NCBI GenBank assembly: GCA_022695795.1
Contig: MU404114.1
Span: 124,001-188,000 of the forward strand
Reading direction: 5' to 3'
Length of the DNA stretch: 64,000 nt
From: Biscogniauxia marginata
Taxonomy: Eukaryota; Ascomycota; Sordariomycetes; Xylariales; Xylariaceae
A program made the translations under genes and the position numbers. This document shows, piece after piece, positions 36,052 to 47,571 of the stretch. The notes below the pieces were generated by a model, which did not search any database, was not told where the DNA came from, and was given only the letters and a program-made list of their open reading frames with translations. Position 1 is the stretch's first letter; every line of letters starts with the position of its first letter.

Positions 36052-37719
36052 ATGGCGGCTACTGAGGTTTCCGCCACCCGATTGTATCTGGGCAACCTGC
36101 CAAAGGGCGGTAAGTCGTGTCCTCGACGCCTCGTAAACACCATGTTGTTTCGAGCACGAGCTACCCTGGCTGCTAGCCTTGCTCCCCTCGCGTGGTCGTG
36201 GTCGCTCGGGTACTGACCATCTTCCCTCTAGTCACCAAGGCTGATGTTGAAGCACACTTTGCGACCCATGGTACGGGTGAAATCACTGAGATCAAGCTGA
36301 TGAATGGCTTCGGCTTCATTGAATACAAGGATGCCATGGATGCGCGCGATGTCGTTCCAGGTAAGAGCTCGTGACATGTCTATCTACATCGCAATCGGTT
36401 TGTTTACATCTGGCTAACACTGTCGCTCGCTTCTAGCTTTCCGTACGTCTTGGACCGCTCCTGGCTACCGTCTTCCCTGAATCCTTCCAATTGTTTCCTG
36501 GCTAATATTGGCGATAAGATGGATCCGACTTCATGGGCTCGCGCCTGACCGTGCAGTTCGCTCGAGGTTCCCGGCACCGCGAAGGCTTTTCTGGCCACGA
36601 GCGCAGTGCTCCGCGCCCTCGCCGCACTCCGTTTCGCATGCAGATAACTGGACTCCCCAATGATACCAGCTGGCAGGTCTGTTAAACTCCCGTTTTTCCG
36701 TTGTCGCTCCCCGGATTCTGGCTTTAGTATCATTTCTCTCCTTCCTTGGCACAGCCGGACGTCCTACGCCACATGCTCGTTCGCCGACAGCGAGGACGGC
36801 AACCTTTTCAACCTCGTTACTCCTTGTCTCCCGACCATTGGAAGTGAGGTCTAGAGAGCCGGCCAAGGTGCCTTAGGATTACCCTGTTGGAGACGCAACT
36901 TACCTGGCTGGATTTATTTGACCGATCTCCTTTGCTGGTTCTGCTTCTGGAGCTAGAATTTTGGCCTCGTCCGCAACTCTCATGCCGCACCTGGGACTCC
37001 CACTTACATGGATTCTGGCTATAGGACCTCAAAGACTTCGCTCGCCAGTCGAGTCTCGACGTTGTTTACTCGGAAACGGGCCGTGACGGCAACGGTCGAG
37101 GGTTTGTACCACCAACCCTGTTTGTTTTTCTCGGATTACCCGTACTGATTTGCTTGCAGCTTCGTTGAGTTCGAAACTGCGGCTGACCTGAAGACTGCCG
37201 TTGAGAAACTCGACAATCGCGAGTTCAAGGGACAGCGAGTCAACTGTGTTGCCGACGTAAGTTCCCGGCACCGTTCTGTCCTTCCTAGTCGTTGCTAACC
37301 CAGACTACTAGACGCAACCGGATATGCCGCCCCGGGATCGAGGCCGATCTCGTTCTCCAATGGGTCGCCGGCCCTATGGCGTGCCGGGCGAGCCCTACGA
37401 ACGACGTGGCCCTCCTCGAGGATACAGCCCTCGCGGTTACCGCGATGATTATCGCGACAGGAGCCCTCGCCGTGAGTACTACGATGACCGTCGTTACAGG
37501 TCACCGCCCCGCCGTGGGCCGGTGGATGACTACCCTCCCCCGCGCGGCCGTTATGATGATCCTTACCGACGTGACTACGGTCCTCCTCCAGACCCGTATA
37601 CCAACGGCCGTCCGTATGACAGGCCCCCGCGGGACTTCCCTCCTCGAGAGGGCGGGTATGGGCCTCGTGAAGGCGGTGGCTACCCTCGCGATGACTATCG
37701 CCGAGGCGGTTACTGGTAA
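36052..37719 (+). CDS. SR-type RNA-binding protein with two RRMs (Npl3/Srp2-like)
   Basis: Such proteins bind pre-mRNA and mRNA and act in splicing and export. Seven coding exons were assembled: 36052-36109, 36232-36360, 36437-36442, 36519-36676, 37025-37101, 37160-37256 and 37312-37719, giving 310 aa. RRM1 (~10-75) has LYLGNLPKG from exon 1 and NGFGFIEYKDAMDARDVV from exon 2. RRM2 (~112-185) has MQITGLPNDTSWQDLKDFAR and GRGFVEFETA. The tail is rich in RS, RGG and PRR/RDD repeats. Exon 3 is only 6 nt, flanked by good acceptor and donor sites. It supplies AFH in VVPAFHGSDFMG, and skipping it keeps frame (VVPDGSDF). Intron 4 is 348 nt, long for this genome, a possible place for regulated splicing. 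Confidence 0.88.
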
Positions 37720-38559
37720 ACTTCTTAACTCTGCTTCTTTGATGAACGCGCCCCCTTACTTTATCTAGATGCCCTGCCGCATCGCCAAGATGCACGATGG
37801 AAGTGGCACCGCAAGGATGCGGATCGATGGAACTAGTCATAGGAAACTTATGTGTCTAAGGATAGCTTTCAGCATTTGATGACGAAAATGGAATCTCGAA
37901 TGGGAACGCTTGTTTGCGGTGGATTGAGAATACTGCTGAGGAAATAGGGACGCCAATGGCAACAAAAAGTTATTTGGTTAAGCTGTGCGATTTGTCTTGT
38001 ACGATCACTCTGGGCCACTATTCTTTGGTCTCTCTGTTTTTTTTTTTTTTCCTTCGGTACGAGCTGAGATGTTTTGTATAATGAAGGGACCTCACACGCC
38101 AACATCGTCTGAGGTCGACCGTAAGCAACGTGGGGACCACGGCGTTATGTCATGCTGTACCATTCCCAAACCCGAGTGGGGAGTCCGAGTCCGAGCGCCG
38201 AGTCCCCCCTCTGAAGATCGATGGGAACGGTTCAAATGATTTCCGTGGCTGACTAAAAAGAAAAGGCCGGCACATCCATGCGACCCATAATAATCTGGCT
38301 ATTGCCTTTCCCGATTCGTACGGATTTCGAACACGATTCGTTGCGGCGTATGTAGCGCGTATTATGCGATACCTTGCAGAAATGTTGATTTATAACACAA
38401 CCCTAGGTTGGTTACTAAGGTGTGGCCGGAGACCACCCGTCTCCGCTAAGCTGGCTTGAGTGACTGGCTGCATGTGTCTATTATTACGTGACTCTGCCCA
38501 CCTATCTATAGCAGAAGCGTAAGCTTTCGGACTATGACTATGCTGTCTAATCACTATTC
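37720..38559. other. Intergenic region
   Basis: About 0.84 kb with no supported gene. It contains the 3' UTR of the SR-type gene, a T-run at 38038-38050 and the promoter of the glutathione S-transferase. Confidence 0.55.
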
Positions 38560-39743
38560 ATGAGCTCCATGACGTTCTACCCCGTACGCACCACACTGTC
38601 ACGGCATATAAGAAGCCTACCCTCGCGTCCTCAAGCTCGCAGCATCTTCATCTCTCGCACTAACAACAAGACCTCCTCCAATTACATCTTCTCATTATCT
38701 AAGCTATACAGTCCGGCCTCGTTCTGTAGAGCGTCGTATTCTACACACAAGACCCCGCAGCACCCCGCACCACCAGCACAAAACGTCGAGATGGCAGATG
38801 CAACCGGTCTTGTTGCTAAGAGCGGCATTGAGCTCCTGACCTTTGGTACGTAGATTGTACATCACGTACTATACCTACCACTGCTATCTCGTAGCATTGG
38901 ACTTTGGCATCTCGATAATGATGGCATAGAGGGCTAATGGGGAGAAGCTCTGAAGTGATGGTTAATAATATCTAACTTGTACACATAGGAACCCCCAATG
39001 GCCACAAAGCCAGCATCCTCCTCGAGGAGCTCAAGGAGGCCTACGGCAAGGAGTACACGTGGCAAGCGATTAACATCATGAAGAATATACAGAAGGAATC
39101 GTGGTTCATCGCCATCAACCCCAACGGCCGCATCCCGGCCATTGTGGACCACGACCGCGGCGGCTTCCCCGTGTTCGAGGGCATCGCCATCCTCGGCTAC
39201 CTGACACGCCTGTACGACCCGGAGCACAAGTTCAGCTTCCCCGTCGACAGCGACGACTACACCGTGGCCGAGGAGTGGATCGGCTGGCAGCATGGCGGGC
39301 TCGGCCCGATGCAGGGGCAGGCGAACCACTTCCTGCGGTTCGCCAAGGAGAAGATCCCGTACGCGACGCAGCGCTACGTGGGCGAGAGCGAGCGGCTGTA
39401 CGGGATCCTCGACAAGCGGCTGGAGGGGCGCGACTACATCGTCGGGCCGGGCCGGGGCAAGTACAGCATCGCGGACATCAGCATCTTCGGGTGGGCCAAC
39501 TGCGCCGTGTTCAGCGGCGTCGACATCGACCTGTTCCCCAACGTGCAGAAGTGGCTCGCGCGCCTGCTCGAGCGCCCCGCCGTGCAGAAGGGCATCGCGA
39601 TCCCGAGCAAGAGCCCGTTCGGCAACGCCGACCTCCAGAAGTTCATCGACAGCGACCCCGAGCAGAAGAAGAAGGCCGAGGAGACGGCGGCTTTCCTGAA
39701 GGAGAGCAAGGAGAAGTACGGGTACAAGTACACCTCGCCTTGA
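38560..39743 (+). CDS. Glutathione S-transferase (Ure2/GstB-like) with presequence
   Basis: Exons 38560-38845 and 38989-39743 join across a 143-nt intron (donor GTACGT, acceptor CATAG) to give 346 aa. The thioredoxin-like domain starts with ELLTFGTPNGHKASILLEEL, built across the junction. It has NPNGRIPAIVDHD and FEGIAILGYL, where the glutathione-binding cis-Pro and the E-(S/G) pair lie. The helical domain includes EEWIGWQHGGLGPMQGQANH and YSIADISIFGWANC. This is the Ure2-like/YfcG GST type, which conjugates or reduces glutathione adducts. The first 77 residues are Arg/Ser/Thr-rich with no acid until Glu76, fitting a mitochondrial targeting sequence. An internal ATG at 38791 (MADATGLVAKS) would produce the cytosolic form of usual size. 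Exon 2 is strongly GC3-biased. Confidence 0.9.
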
Positions 39744-42700
39744 AGAAGGGGCGAGGGAGTGAGGGTGACCACCGCATCGGGAGCCACGCTTCCCGGGGAA
39801 GCGGACGTGTGTATTCCATAGGTACCCGGCTTGGCCCAGCAAAATGATCATGAATAGTTAAACGGTACCTGATATCTTGTCGTGAAGAATCTATGTGCTC
39901 GACTATTTGCCATGGGTATCCACGATTGCAAGCTAATCATGCTCTTCACTTTGGCTGTGCCATCTTGACTAGGTGGGTAGGTTACCTTGACAACCATTAC
40001 GTCGTTGTTCTAGCAAGGTATGGCCGAGGAATAAGGAGCAGAAATGACGCTTAGGAGGCACCATACCCTTCGCTCCCCCCTAATAGAGACTCCTGTTTGC
40101 TTTTATGTAGCCGAAGCAACTTGTATTCACGAGGGACAAAAAAAAAAGCCTCAACTTTCCTTCAGGCGCAGCTGTTCTACCTCATCACGCTGACTTTGGT
40201 CTGGGCCCTCCTCGGCCGTAGATTCTGATGCTGATTCTCGCCCCTTTGCTGGCTATGTAATGAAATAACACGCGCACCGGAAAGAAAATGTCTTATGGCA
40301 CCGAGCCGCTATTCGACGACTTGGATGCTAGTGATGGTGGAGTTTTCTTCTAAGAGCAAAGAAAGATCCGTATTGTTGCGCTGACTGTGAAAGAGATTCG
40401 GATGTCGAAGGCCACATGAAATAATTTCATCGGCATGGTATTTATGCGTAGCAGGAACTCGAGCATTGAAATGTATTAGTGCCGCTTCGACTCGGCCTTG
40501 TTGCCGATAAACTCGTACTGGATATTGTGAGTGGTCATAACACCCTCCGCTATATGGAGTCAATTGGTGCACCGCAGACTGAGAATGCTGGGTATACAGG
40601 GTACTATTAGACTAAGGGCAATCGCTAGATTATAGGCTTTGCCGTCACAACCTGAAATGCCACGACATTATTGTAAGGAGAAGGGTACTAACGATAATAT
40701 TATGCGAAGAACTAGAACGAATGGTAGCCATCATTGCGGTCTTCTCATATAAAAACAGCCCCTTTGTTCCTAGATAGGCTAGCTAATTATATAAACCTGA
40801 CCTGGGTACCATCTGCGGCGGTGCACCGAGCAATAGGGAGGACGGGGAGGGAACTACATTACACAACCTCAGGTCGGGCCCGATCGATGCTGCTCTGTTG
40901 TTTCCTCATGTATCGCCAATAGCAAAAGAGAGAAAGTATGAGATCTCCGCGTAGGGTAAGTACACAGTGGAGCTGCTTGAGAGAACGGATGTCGGGGGGC
41001 ATGCTGATGGGAACCGAGAATGATGATACTCTGATGGTAGATATGCCTTGTGATCTGTTTCTGCAAGCGTCTGCACGAGACCTCTGCCTGGGGTTCGCCG
41101 ATAGGAAAAGGGTACAACTATCTAGATGGTGCTGATGCGCTGAATCAGACAGCATGGCTCACCTTGTCGAGATTATCAAGTCAGGGCCATACTAGCAATA
41201 TCCTCTATGGTTGATAATAATGCAATATTTAGCTAGTTCTAGACCTGCAAATTATAAAGGGGGCCAAGCGAGCATCTGGAAGTGTAGACTTTTTCTTCAC
41301 TGGCCATTCTATCTCGAGTGTGACGGGTCACCTGTCTTGAACCCAGCGCTGTATATCTCCCGCTAGGGTTGATAGAATCAGTTGCCCACAAGTAGAACCA
41401 ACAGGTCTCTTCACTTCAAGTCCAAAGTAGCATAACCGCGCTCCTGAGGCTATATTGTGCGCGGTTGGTGCAATTTATAAGTGTTACAATGTATTGTCTT
41501 GCTGCGGATAAAGTCATTTGCATCTTGATCGATGTCACGATTATCTTACTCAATAGGGGCAATAAGGTAGTTGTTTCGCAGAGAACCAGAACTAGGGATA
41601 TACCGTTCAATGGCCTGCTTGCCTATGAACTGCCCCTTTATCACCAGTACACCGACAGGGCCCTAGTGTAGAATAGTCTCGAACGAACAGACACACACAC
41701 GCACATGTAGGCACAACGAGGGAATAGACCCCCAATACCATCTTGCATCAACGTGCGTCAGTGCTTTCGTGCCCCCTGTCGTCAACCGTTATATTTTATT
41801 TTATCTGCAACAAGCTAGTGCACGCCATACAAGAAACACCTACGAGTTTAATTCACCGTTATTTAAGTACGTGGTATTCTTGCCGTCACGGTCGACTGGA
41901 CATTCATGCGAAAACAGCGACTGCTCGCCCAATTTGGCCATTTTAAAGGTACGAACGAGTTCTACAGCTCTTACATGTTCCACATTTGTAGGTATCGGAT
42001 TGGTCGATTTGCAGGAGTGATATGTTAGAACTAAGTGTTATATTTAAAGACACGACACCAAGGGCATCAGTCCAGGTCTGGGGGTCTTAAGCACAAATTA
42101 TAAGTGAAGACCCGGGGTGTTATATGGCTTGTGGTTTTGAAATAGGGGTAGGTGCCCCCGCATGTCTTCCCTACGTATGTGTAGATAGGGCTCACGCCCA
42201 CCTCCCTACGGGTTCTCATCTTAGACTAGTCCATCTCATTCTACTCCCTCACACTCGTTTCATCTTAGCATGCGGGTCTTATCAAGCCAAGTGGTTAGGT
42301 CGCGCAGGCAAAATGGGCGAAGAACGAAAATGGCACGCATTACTTGTCCTGTTAAGAATGCATTATTGTTGAGCCCAGCCCTTAGTAGAACATCAGAAAT
42401 AGAAATAACTGCCTAAGGACTCGGCTTCTTGTCATTTCAAATTCTCATCATTATGTGCTCGCATCGAGATTATGCGTGTCGCGTTGACGTAAGACTTGTT
42501 ATTGCTCTTTGATTGTCACTTTTGATCTTCTCATGAATACCTAAAATGTATAAAACAACATCGAACCTTTGCGGGGGCCAGCTTAAATCCCATTTTCGTA
42601 TATAAACAGGGTTGCATAGGGCAGAACTGGATGCAGTTGGCCTAGAGCTATTGGATCAGCTATGAAATAGTGGATGGTCACTTGTTGACTCGTCTAGCAT

Positions 42701-43426
42701 ACCTATGCTCCAACTGATGGTGATTAAGCACATACAAAAGACAACCCCAGATGCTCCGAACCAATAAGATCCGGCTACTTAGCTTTATATCATGTAGTAG
42801 GTCAATATTGTTTATTGATGTACGGTTCGTATATAGAGATTCGTTATTGGCACCTCCTACATGCAGCGCGAGTCCTCGCGTGATTGGTAGTTTATATCGG
42901 ATTTCCTTGGTACAGACAGCAGAGTTGTAATGACGGGGGGAACGGGGTCTGGGCTATTATGGGTGACCAATAGACGCCGGCGGATGCACACCCAATGCTG
43001 CTCCTTACGGTAAGTGGAACACGGCTAAGCTTCGGCAGACCCTCGAGGTCATGGTCATGCCCGTGAATAGGTATCTTCCAACTTCCCGAAGCCTAACCGT
43101 CTGTAGTGACCTGGTAGCATTATTTTCAATTACGACCTCATATTCCCGAGGTGCTCCCGGGCTTCCAAGTCATCATACATGTATCCATAGATCCCACTTG
43201 TCTTACAGCTCGGAGAGGTCATACCTAGAACTACAGACGTGTACGTCCACTATGCCCACTTGTAAGCACCCCGGGCCGCCTAGCCGGACGTTGTTATAAT
43301 GGGACAATGAGATCAGTCACTTAGATGTACACTTCTGAAAGCCTAGCCAGTTGTATTAGCGTATTGCCCAACATATATCGTTGAGTGGCCTTTTGGTGGT
43401 ATTACCTACTAAACGACTGGCAAACT

Positions 43427-43501
43427 GTCACATGGATTGACACCTGTAAGCGCTGCCAAGACCAGTTAGTCACGAGCCTGAAGACTATTGGGGATAGATA
43501 C
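43427..43501 (+). repeat. Repeat A, forward copy
   Basis: This ~75-bp segment matches the reverse complement of 43807-43881 with mostly transition differences. The shared core includes ACACCTGTAAGCGC and GATAGATAC. Confidence 0.8.
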
Positions 43502-43620
43502 GAGTGCGAGATGCAAAGGTACCAACGTGCATAAGACGATAGCTGCCTCAGGCAGAGAATAACGTGTATATATACGCAGAAGATTCCTGGACGAAGTCGG
43601 GATAGAACTTAGACTCTTCG

Positions 43621-43696
43621 TGACAAGGGCTGCTGGACTTGGAACTCTAGTTCAATTTCAACTAATAATTATCTTTGGTCTCAAGGGACTTAGGAG
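43621..43696 (+). repeat. Repeat B, forward copy
   Basis: This ~75-bp segment matches the reverse complement of 43884-43958 with only a handful of mismatches. The shared core includes CAATTTCAACTAATAATT and GGTCTCAAGGGACTTA. Confidence 0.85.
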
Positions 43697-43806
43697 TCTA
43701 AGTTCTCTCATGAGGTCCTTCAGGAATCTGCTACCTATATATAAATAATCTACTGCCTGAGGTATCCCTCACCTTGTGCATGTTGGTACCATTAAATCTA
43801 ACCCTA

Positions 43807-43881
43807 GTATCTATCTCTAATAGTATTCAGGCCCTTAACAAACTGGCCTTGGCGGCGCTTACAGGTGTTCATCCGTGTGAC
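43807..43881 (-). repeat. Repeat A, reverse copy
   Basis: Reverse-oriented partner of 43427-43501. It directly abuts the reverse copy of repeat B, so on the minus strand B and A form one continuous ~150-bp unit, inside an open frame of 86 codons with NTCKRRQGQF. Confidence 0.8.
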
Positions 43882-43883
43882 AC

Positions 43884-43958
43884 TCTTAAGTCCCTTGAGA
43901 CCAAAGAGAATTATTAGTTGAAATTGAGCTACAGTCCCAAGTCCAGCAGCCCTTGTCA
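43884..43958 (-). repeat. Repeat B, reverse copy
   Basis: Reverse-oriented partner of 43621-43696, lying two bases from reverse repeat A. Together the four copies suggest a fragmented mobile element, though I cannot name it. Confidence 0.85.
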
Positions 43959-44873
43959 CACAAACGACTAGCAGATGAACCTTTTTAAAAGCTTTTATAA
44001 AAACAATTAAAAAGGTATGATATGCCGTATTACAACGTAGGCCGATAGGTAAATATATATGCATATATTTAAAGGAGTTTAAGGGGTTGGCTATGTAGCG
44101 TGATAGCTTAGATTAGCCTTGGGTATAGTACGTAGGGAAAGAACTTCATCGACTTTCTAAAGCGCCAATTTACCAGTTCGTAGGATCTCTTACAACACGG
44201 TAGATCTAAGTAGATTATAGGATGAAAGGTGCAGTAGTTCATTCACAATCATCTTGTCTGTTCTGTCTAGACCCCACTAGCACGGTTGCTCCGCCCCGAC
44301 TTACATCTTAATGCTACTGATGGATGCCGGGACACGGGCCGGGAACCGAGAATACTATCATTTCCTGGGTAATTATCGGCTACATGTCACAAGGGAACGT
44401 GGAATGATATTTATATGTGTCTTCGGGTTGTATCGTGACACGAGGTGGAGGCTCATGTAAGAGATCGACCAAATAATAGTTATCAAGTGCGGGGAAACGG
44501 GGAGACGTCGTGAAAGTTGGCAATGTCTTGGAGTCCGTATGCATCTGTCTAAGAAGCAAAGTTCGAGGGTAATGGTAAAGGATTGGGTCTCAAGAAAGCA
44601 GATAATGAAGTCATTGTTGGATTCTGTAACCGGATTTCCTTCTCTGAACAGACTATATCATATAGTATTCATGGCTCTTTTCAGCCCGTAAAACCCTATA
44701 ATTGGTTCCTTTATTTTCTCTAGCTGCCGGAAAACGAGGTTGGTGATGTGACTTGGGCTCACACCATCTAAATTGATTCCAGATAAACGTGCACCCACCT
44801 TCCAATACTTAAGGACTCAACAGACGGCACTTGACGCGAGAAGATTCTGACACTCATTCTACCAAACACAACA

Positions 44874-46703
44874 ATGAAACCAGTTGCCACAACTCTACTC
44901 TATTATCTCAGGACAGGGTCTGTCAGACAAGCTCGCGAAATGACATCTGATTTCTGTGTACGTTTTTTGGAATCATGAACGCGGCGGTCTCTCACTGATC
45001 TGCTTAGTGCCAAGTGCTCCGAGATGCTGGTATCCCCAATGTCTATTTTCCGAATGACACGCTATACCCAGAGAGAGTCGAGTCCTACTGGTCACTCACA
45101 TCTCAGCTAACTCCCAAGTGTTTTGTCCTACCACGAAATACTGAGGAGGTCTCCGTAGTCGTCAAAACCCTCGTCAAGGAGACACAATGTCAGTTTGCTG
45201 TCCGCAGTGGCGGCCACTCATCCACTGCTGGCGCAAACAATATTGTTGACGGAGTCACTATTGACCTGAGTACATAGTTAGGGAACCAAAACCTGTAAAT
45301 ATATGTCTGACGTTGTCTACAGGTCTGCTGAATAGTACGACATATGACCCAGATACAGGCCTAGCCTCGATTGGCACAGGTAGCAATTGGCTAGATGTTT
45401 ATAGAACTCTTGACGCACTCGATGTTGGCGTTCTAGGTCAGTATTTGAGTGCCGATTCTTTTTCTTACTCTTTCCCGGCCTCTCTGAAGGGTTTAAACTC
45501 CATCATTGTGCCCATCTGGAGGCTTTCAGTCCCGAGAGATTCCCAGAACCGTTCCTATAATTACTGGTTCACGGGGTCCCTGACTCGTGGCTTTCATATA
45601 GGTGGCCGCATCGGCACTGTCGGTGTCGGCGGGCTACTTATCGGAGGGGGTTGCTCTCTATATTTGTTCCGACAGGGACTTGCATGCGATAGCGTACACT
45701 CGTTTGAGGTGGTTTTGGCAGACGGTGGAATTGTCACTGCTAGTTCGGACGAAAATGCAGATCTATTTGAAGCACTCAAGGGCGGCGGCAGTAATTTCGG
45801 CATCGTCACGCGATTTAATATGGTGGCATTTCGAACAAGTCCTATTTGGAGCGCCTCCCTGGTGCACCCTGAGAGTGTCGGGCAGGTTCACCTGTCAACC
45901 CTCAAGAAATGGATTGACAACGTCGAAACCTACCAGGACAGCTCCGTTATGCTCTTTTGGTCGTATAGGCCTGCACTGAAGCAGACCATCATTAACACAA
46001 GTCTGTCAGATGTCTCGGGCACCGCAAGCCCACCGATTTTCAATGATTTTCTTGCGATCCCTGGAGCGATTAACTCTACAGTTATGACAACTGATATGTC
46101 AACCGTTGCATTAAACACGCAGACTGGGGGGTATCGGTTCGTCTAATCCTAGTGCTTCCCTATAGTTGACTAGATAAGAATCTAATGAAGATGCTTTCTT
46201 ACAGGAATATATGGTTCACCCTCACCTTCAAGAACGATGAGGGAACCCTGGCTAAAGCAGTGGATTTACACGGCAAGCTCGTAGAGGAGATGAAAGCTGA
46301 ATCCTCTAATGGTGATTTCGAGACGCAGTGCTTTTTCCAACCCTTGCCTGCCATAGTTGGACGGCACGGATATGAAAGAGGCGGTAATATCCTCGGCATC
46401 AGTCAGCAAGGGGAAAACGCGGTCATCCTACTTGGTTCGCTCGGACTCAACGGCATCGACGAAGAGGCCTTGGGACGGAAGAAAATGATGATTTGGAAGG
46501 ACGAGCTGGAACAATATACTAAGGAGGTCAATACTTATATCCCATATCGCTATATGAACTATGCCGATGGATCGCAGGATGTAGTAGTTAGCTACGGCGA
46601 GGAGAGTGTGGTCAAAATGCGTGCTGTCTCCCAAAAGTACGATCCGGATGGAGTTTTCCAAAAGAGGGTACCAGGGGGCTTTAAGATACCAGAAATGGCA
46701 TGA
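44874..46703 (+). CDS. BBE-type FAD-linked oxidoreductase
   Basis: Five exons (44874-44957, 45008-45269, 45323-45436, 45602-46136, 46205-46703) give 497 aa. The FAD-binding PCMH domain has RSGGHSSTAGANN, whose His is the usual covalent FAD attachment site. It continues as VLGGRIGTVGVGGLLIGGG across the third junction. The substrate half ends with the berberine-bridge C-terminal motif (YMNYADGSQDV, YDPDGVFQKRVPGGFKI). Such enzymes oxidise alcohols, amines or ring systems in fungal secondary metabolism; the substrate is unknown. No clear secretion signal is seen. Intron 3 is 165 nt, a multiple of three without an in-frame stop, so retention would insert 55 residues. Intron 4 uses a weaker donor GTTCGT. 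The neighbouring MFS gene and the broken genes to the right suggest a metabolite locus. Confidence 0.88.
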
Positions 46704-47571
46704 ACGGCGGCTATAGGCGGTGGGTAGTCTTTAGGTTGTGCAATTTCTAACCTACAGCATAGCACTAGTTGAGAACTTACATAGCTCCTATGTTAATATT
46801 TATAACAGGACACCCTGAGCTACGCTGGAGACAGAAAACGGCAATGATTGATATACTACCCGGTGTACAAAACGAAATACTAGTATTAACTCCACATTGA
46901 AAGTCTGGCGAAAAAAAAAAAAAACTCCGGATGGGGAGTTACCGCACGAATACGTGAGTAATATGTCCATGGTCTTGTTGAAAGTACCTCTACTCTTGAA
47001 CCTTTAACTAGTATGTGTTAACTACGACCTGATACTATGTATTGAACACGGTGAACACTACTAGTTAAGTTGGTCTTCAAACATTTAGGGAGACTAGCTC
47101 TCCAACATCATTCAACCTCTAATATAGACCCATACCGAGTCGCCCCGTATTAGTATCTACCTTAACTAATGTCCGCCGGGCATTTTGCATTTGCCGCAGT
47201 TTAGCCATAACGGTCCACCAACCCGGGAGTCCGACGTTTTCCCGGTAAGTGGGGAGATGCCCGAGCCCCTTTTAACGGTCGAGACCGAAACAGCCGGCTG
47301 CTGAGGTTAACTCCCTTGTGCATGATAGCCAAGAAGGACGCGGCGGCGGAGCGTGAATCAGATCTGCGCTGCGAAGCGGACAATATATAATTTGTGCTGC
47401 TGCTGCTGCTGCTGATTGCAGCTAATAAGTCCTCAACACCCACCTAGGTTTTATGACCCAGCACCTTCACCCCCCCTTCCCCCCTCCGGGAAGCCGAACA
47501 AAGCCCCCCTTTCCCTCTCTGCATCAAAATTGGTCATATGATCCTATACTATCATCACATTGCACGGGTAG
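46704..47571. other. Intergenic region
   Basis: About 0.87 kb between the FAD oxidase and the co-oriented transporter. It contains a 14-base A-run near 46911-46924, a GCTGCTGCTG repeat near 47395-47412 and C-rich runs just before the transporter start. No gene is supported. Confidence 0.5.

Larger units (their letters stand above)
39744..44873. other. Long gene-poor, repeat-bearing stretch
   Basis: About 5.1 kb of AT-rich DNA with no supported intact gene. It marks the passage from the housekeeping block to the accessory region. An interleaved inverted repeat family lies at 43427-43958. The rest shows scattered short frames only and may contain older decayed sequence. Confidence 0.5.

Noticed and set aside
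37292..37768. 158-codon frame overlapping the last exon of the RNA-binding protein
   Set aside because: It is in a different phase from the RS/RGG tail, which joins in phase 0 to RRM2 through a standard intron.
39101..39847. 248-codon frame overlapping the glutathione S-transferase
   Set aside because: Low-complexity Arg/Pro/Gln shadow caused by strong GC3 bias of the GST exon.
40309..40572. 87-codon minus-strand frame in the gene-poor stretch
   Set aside because: No motif, no splice continuation and no composition change relative to its surroundings.
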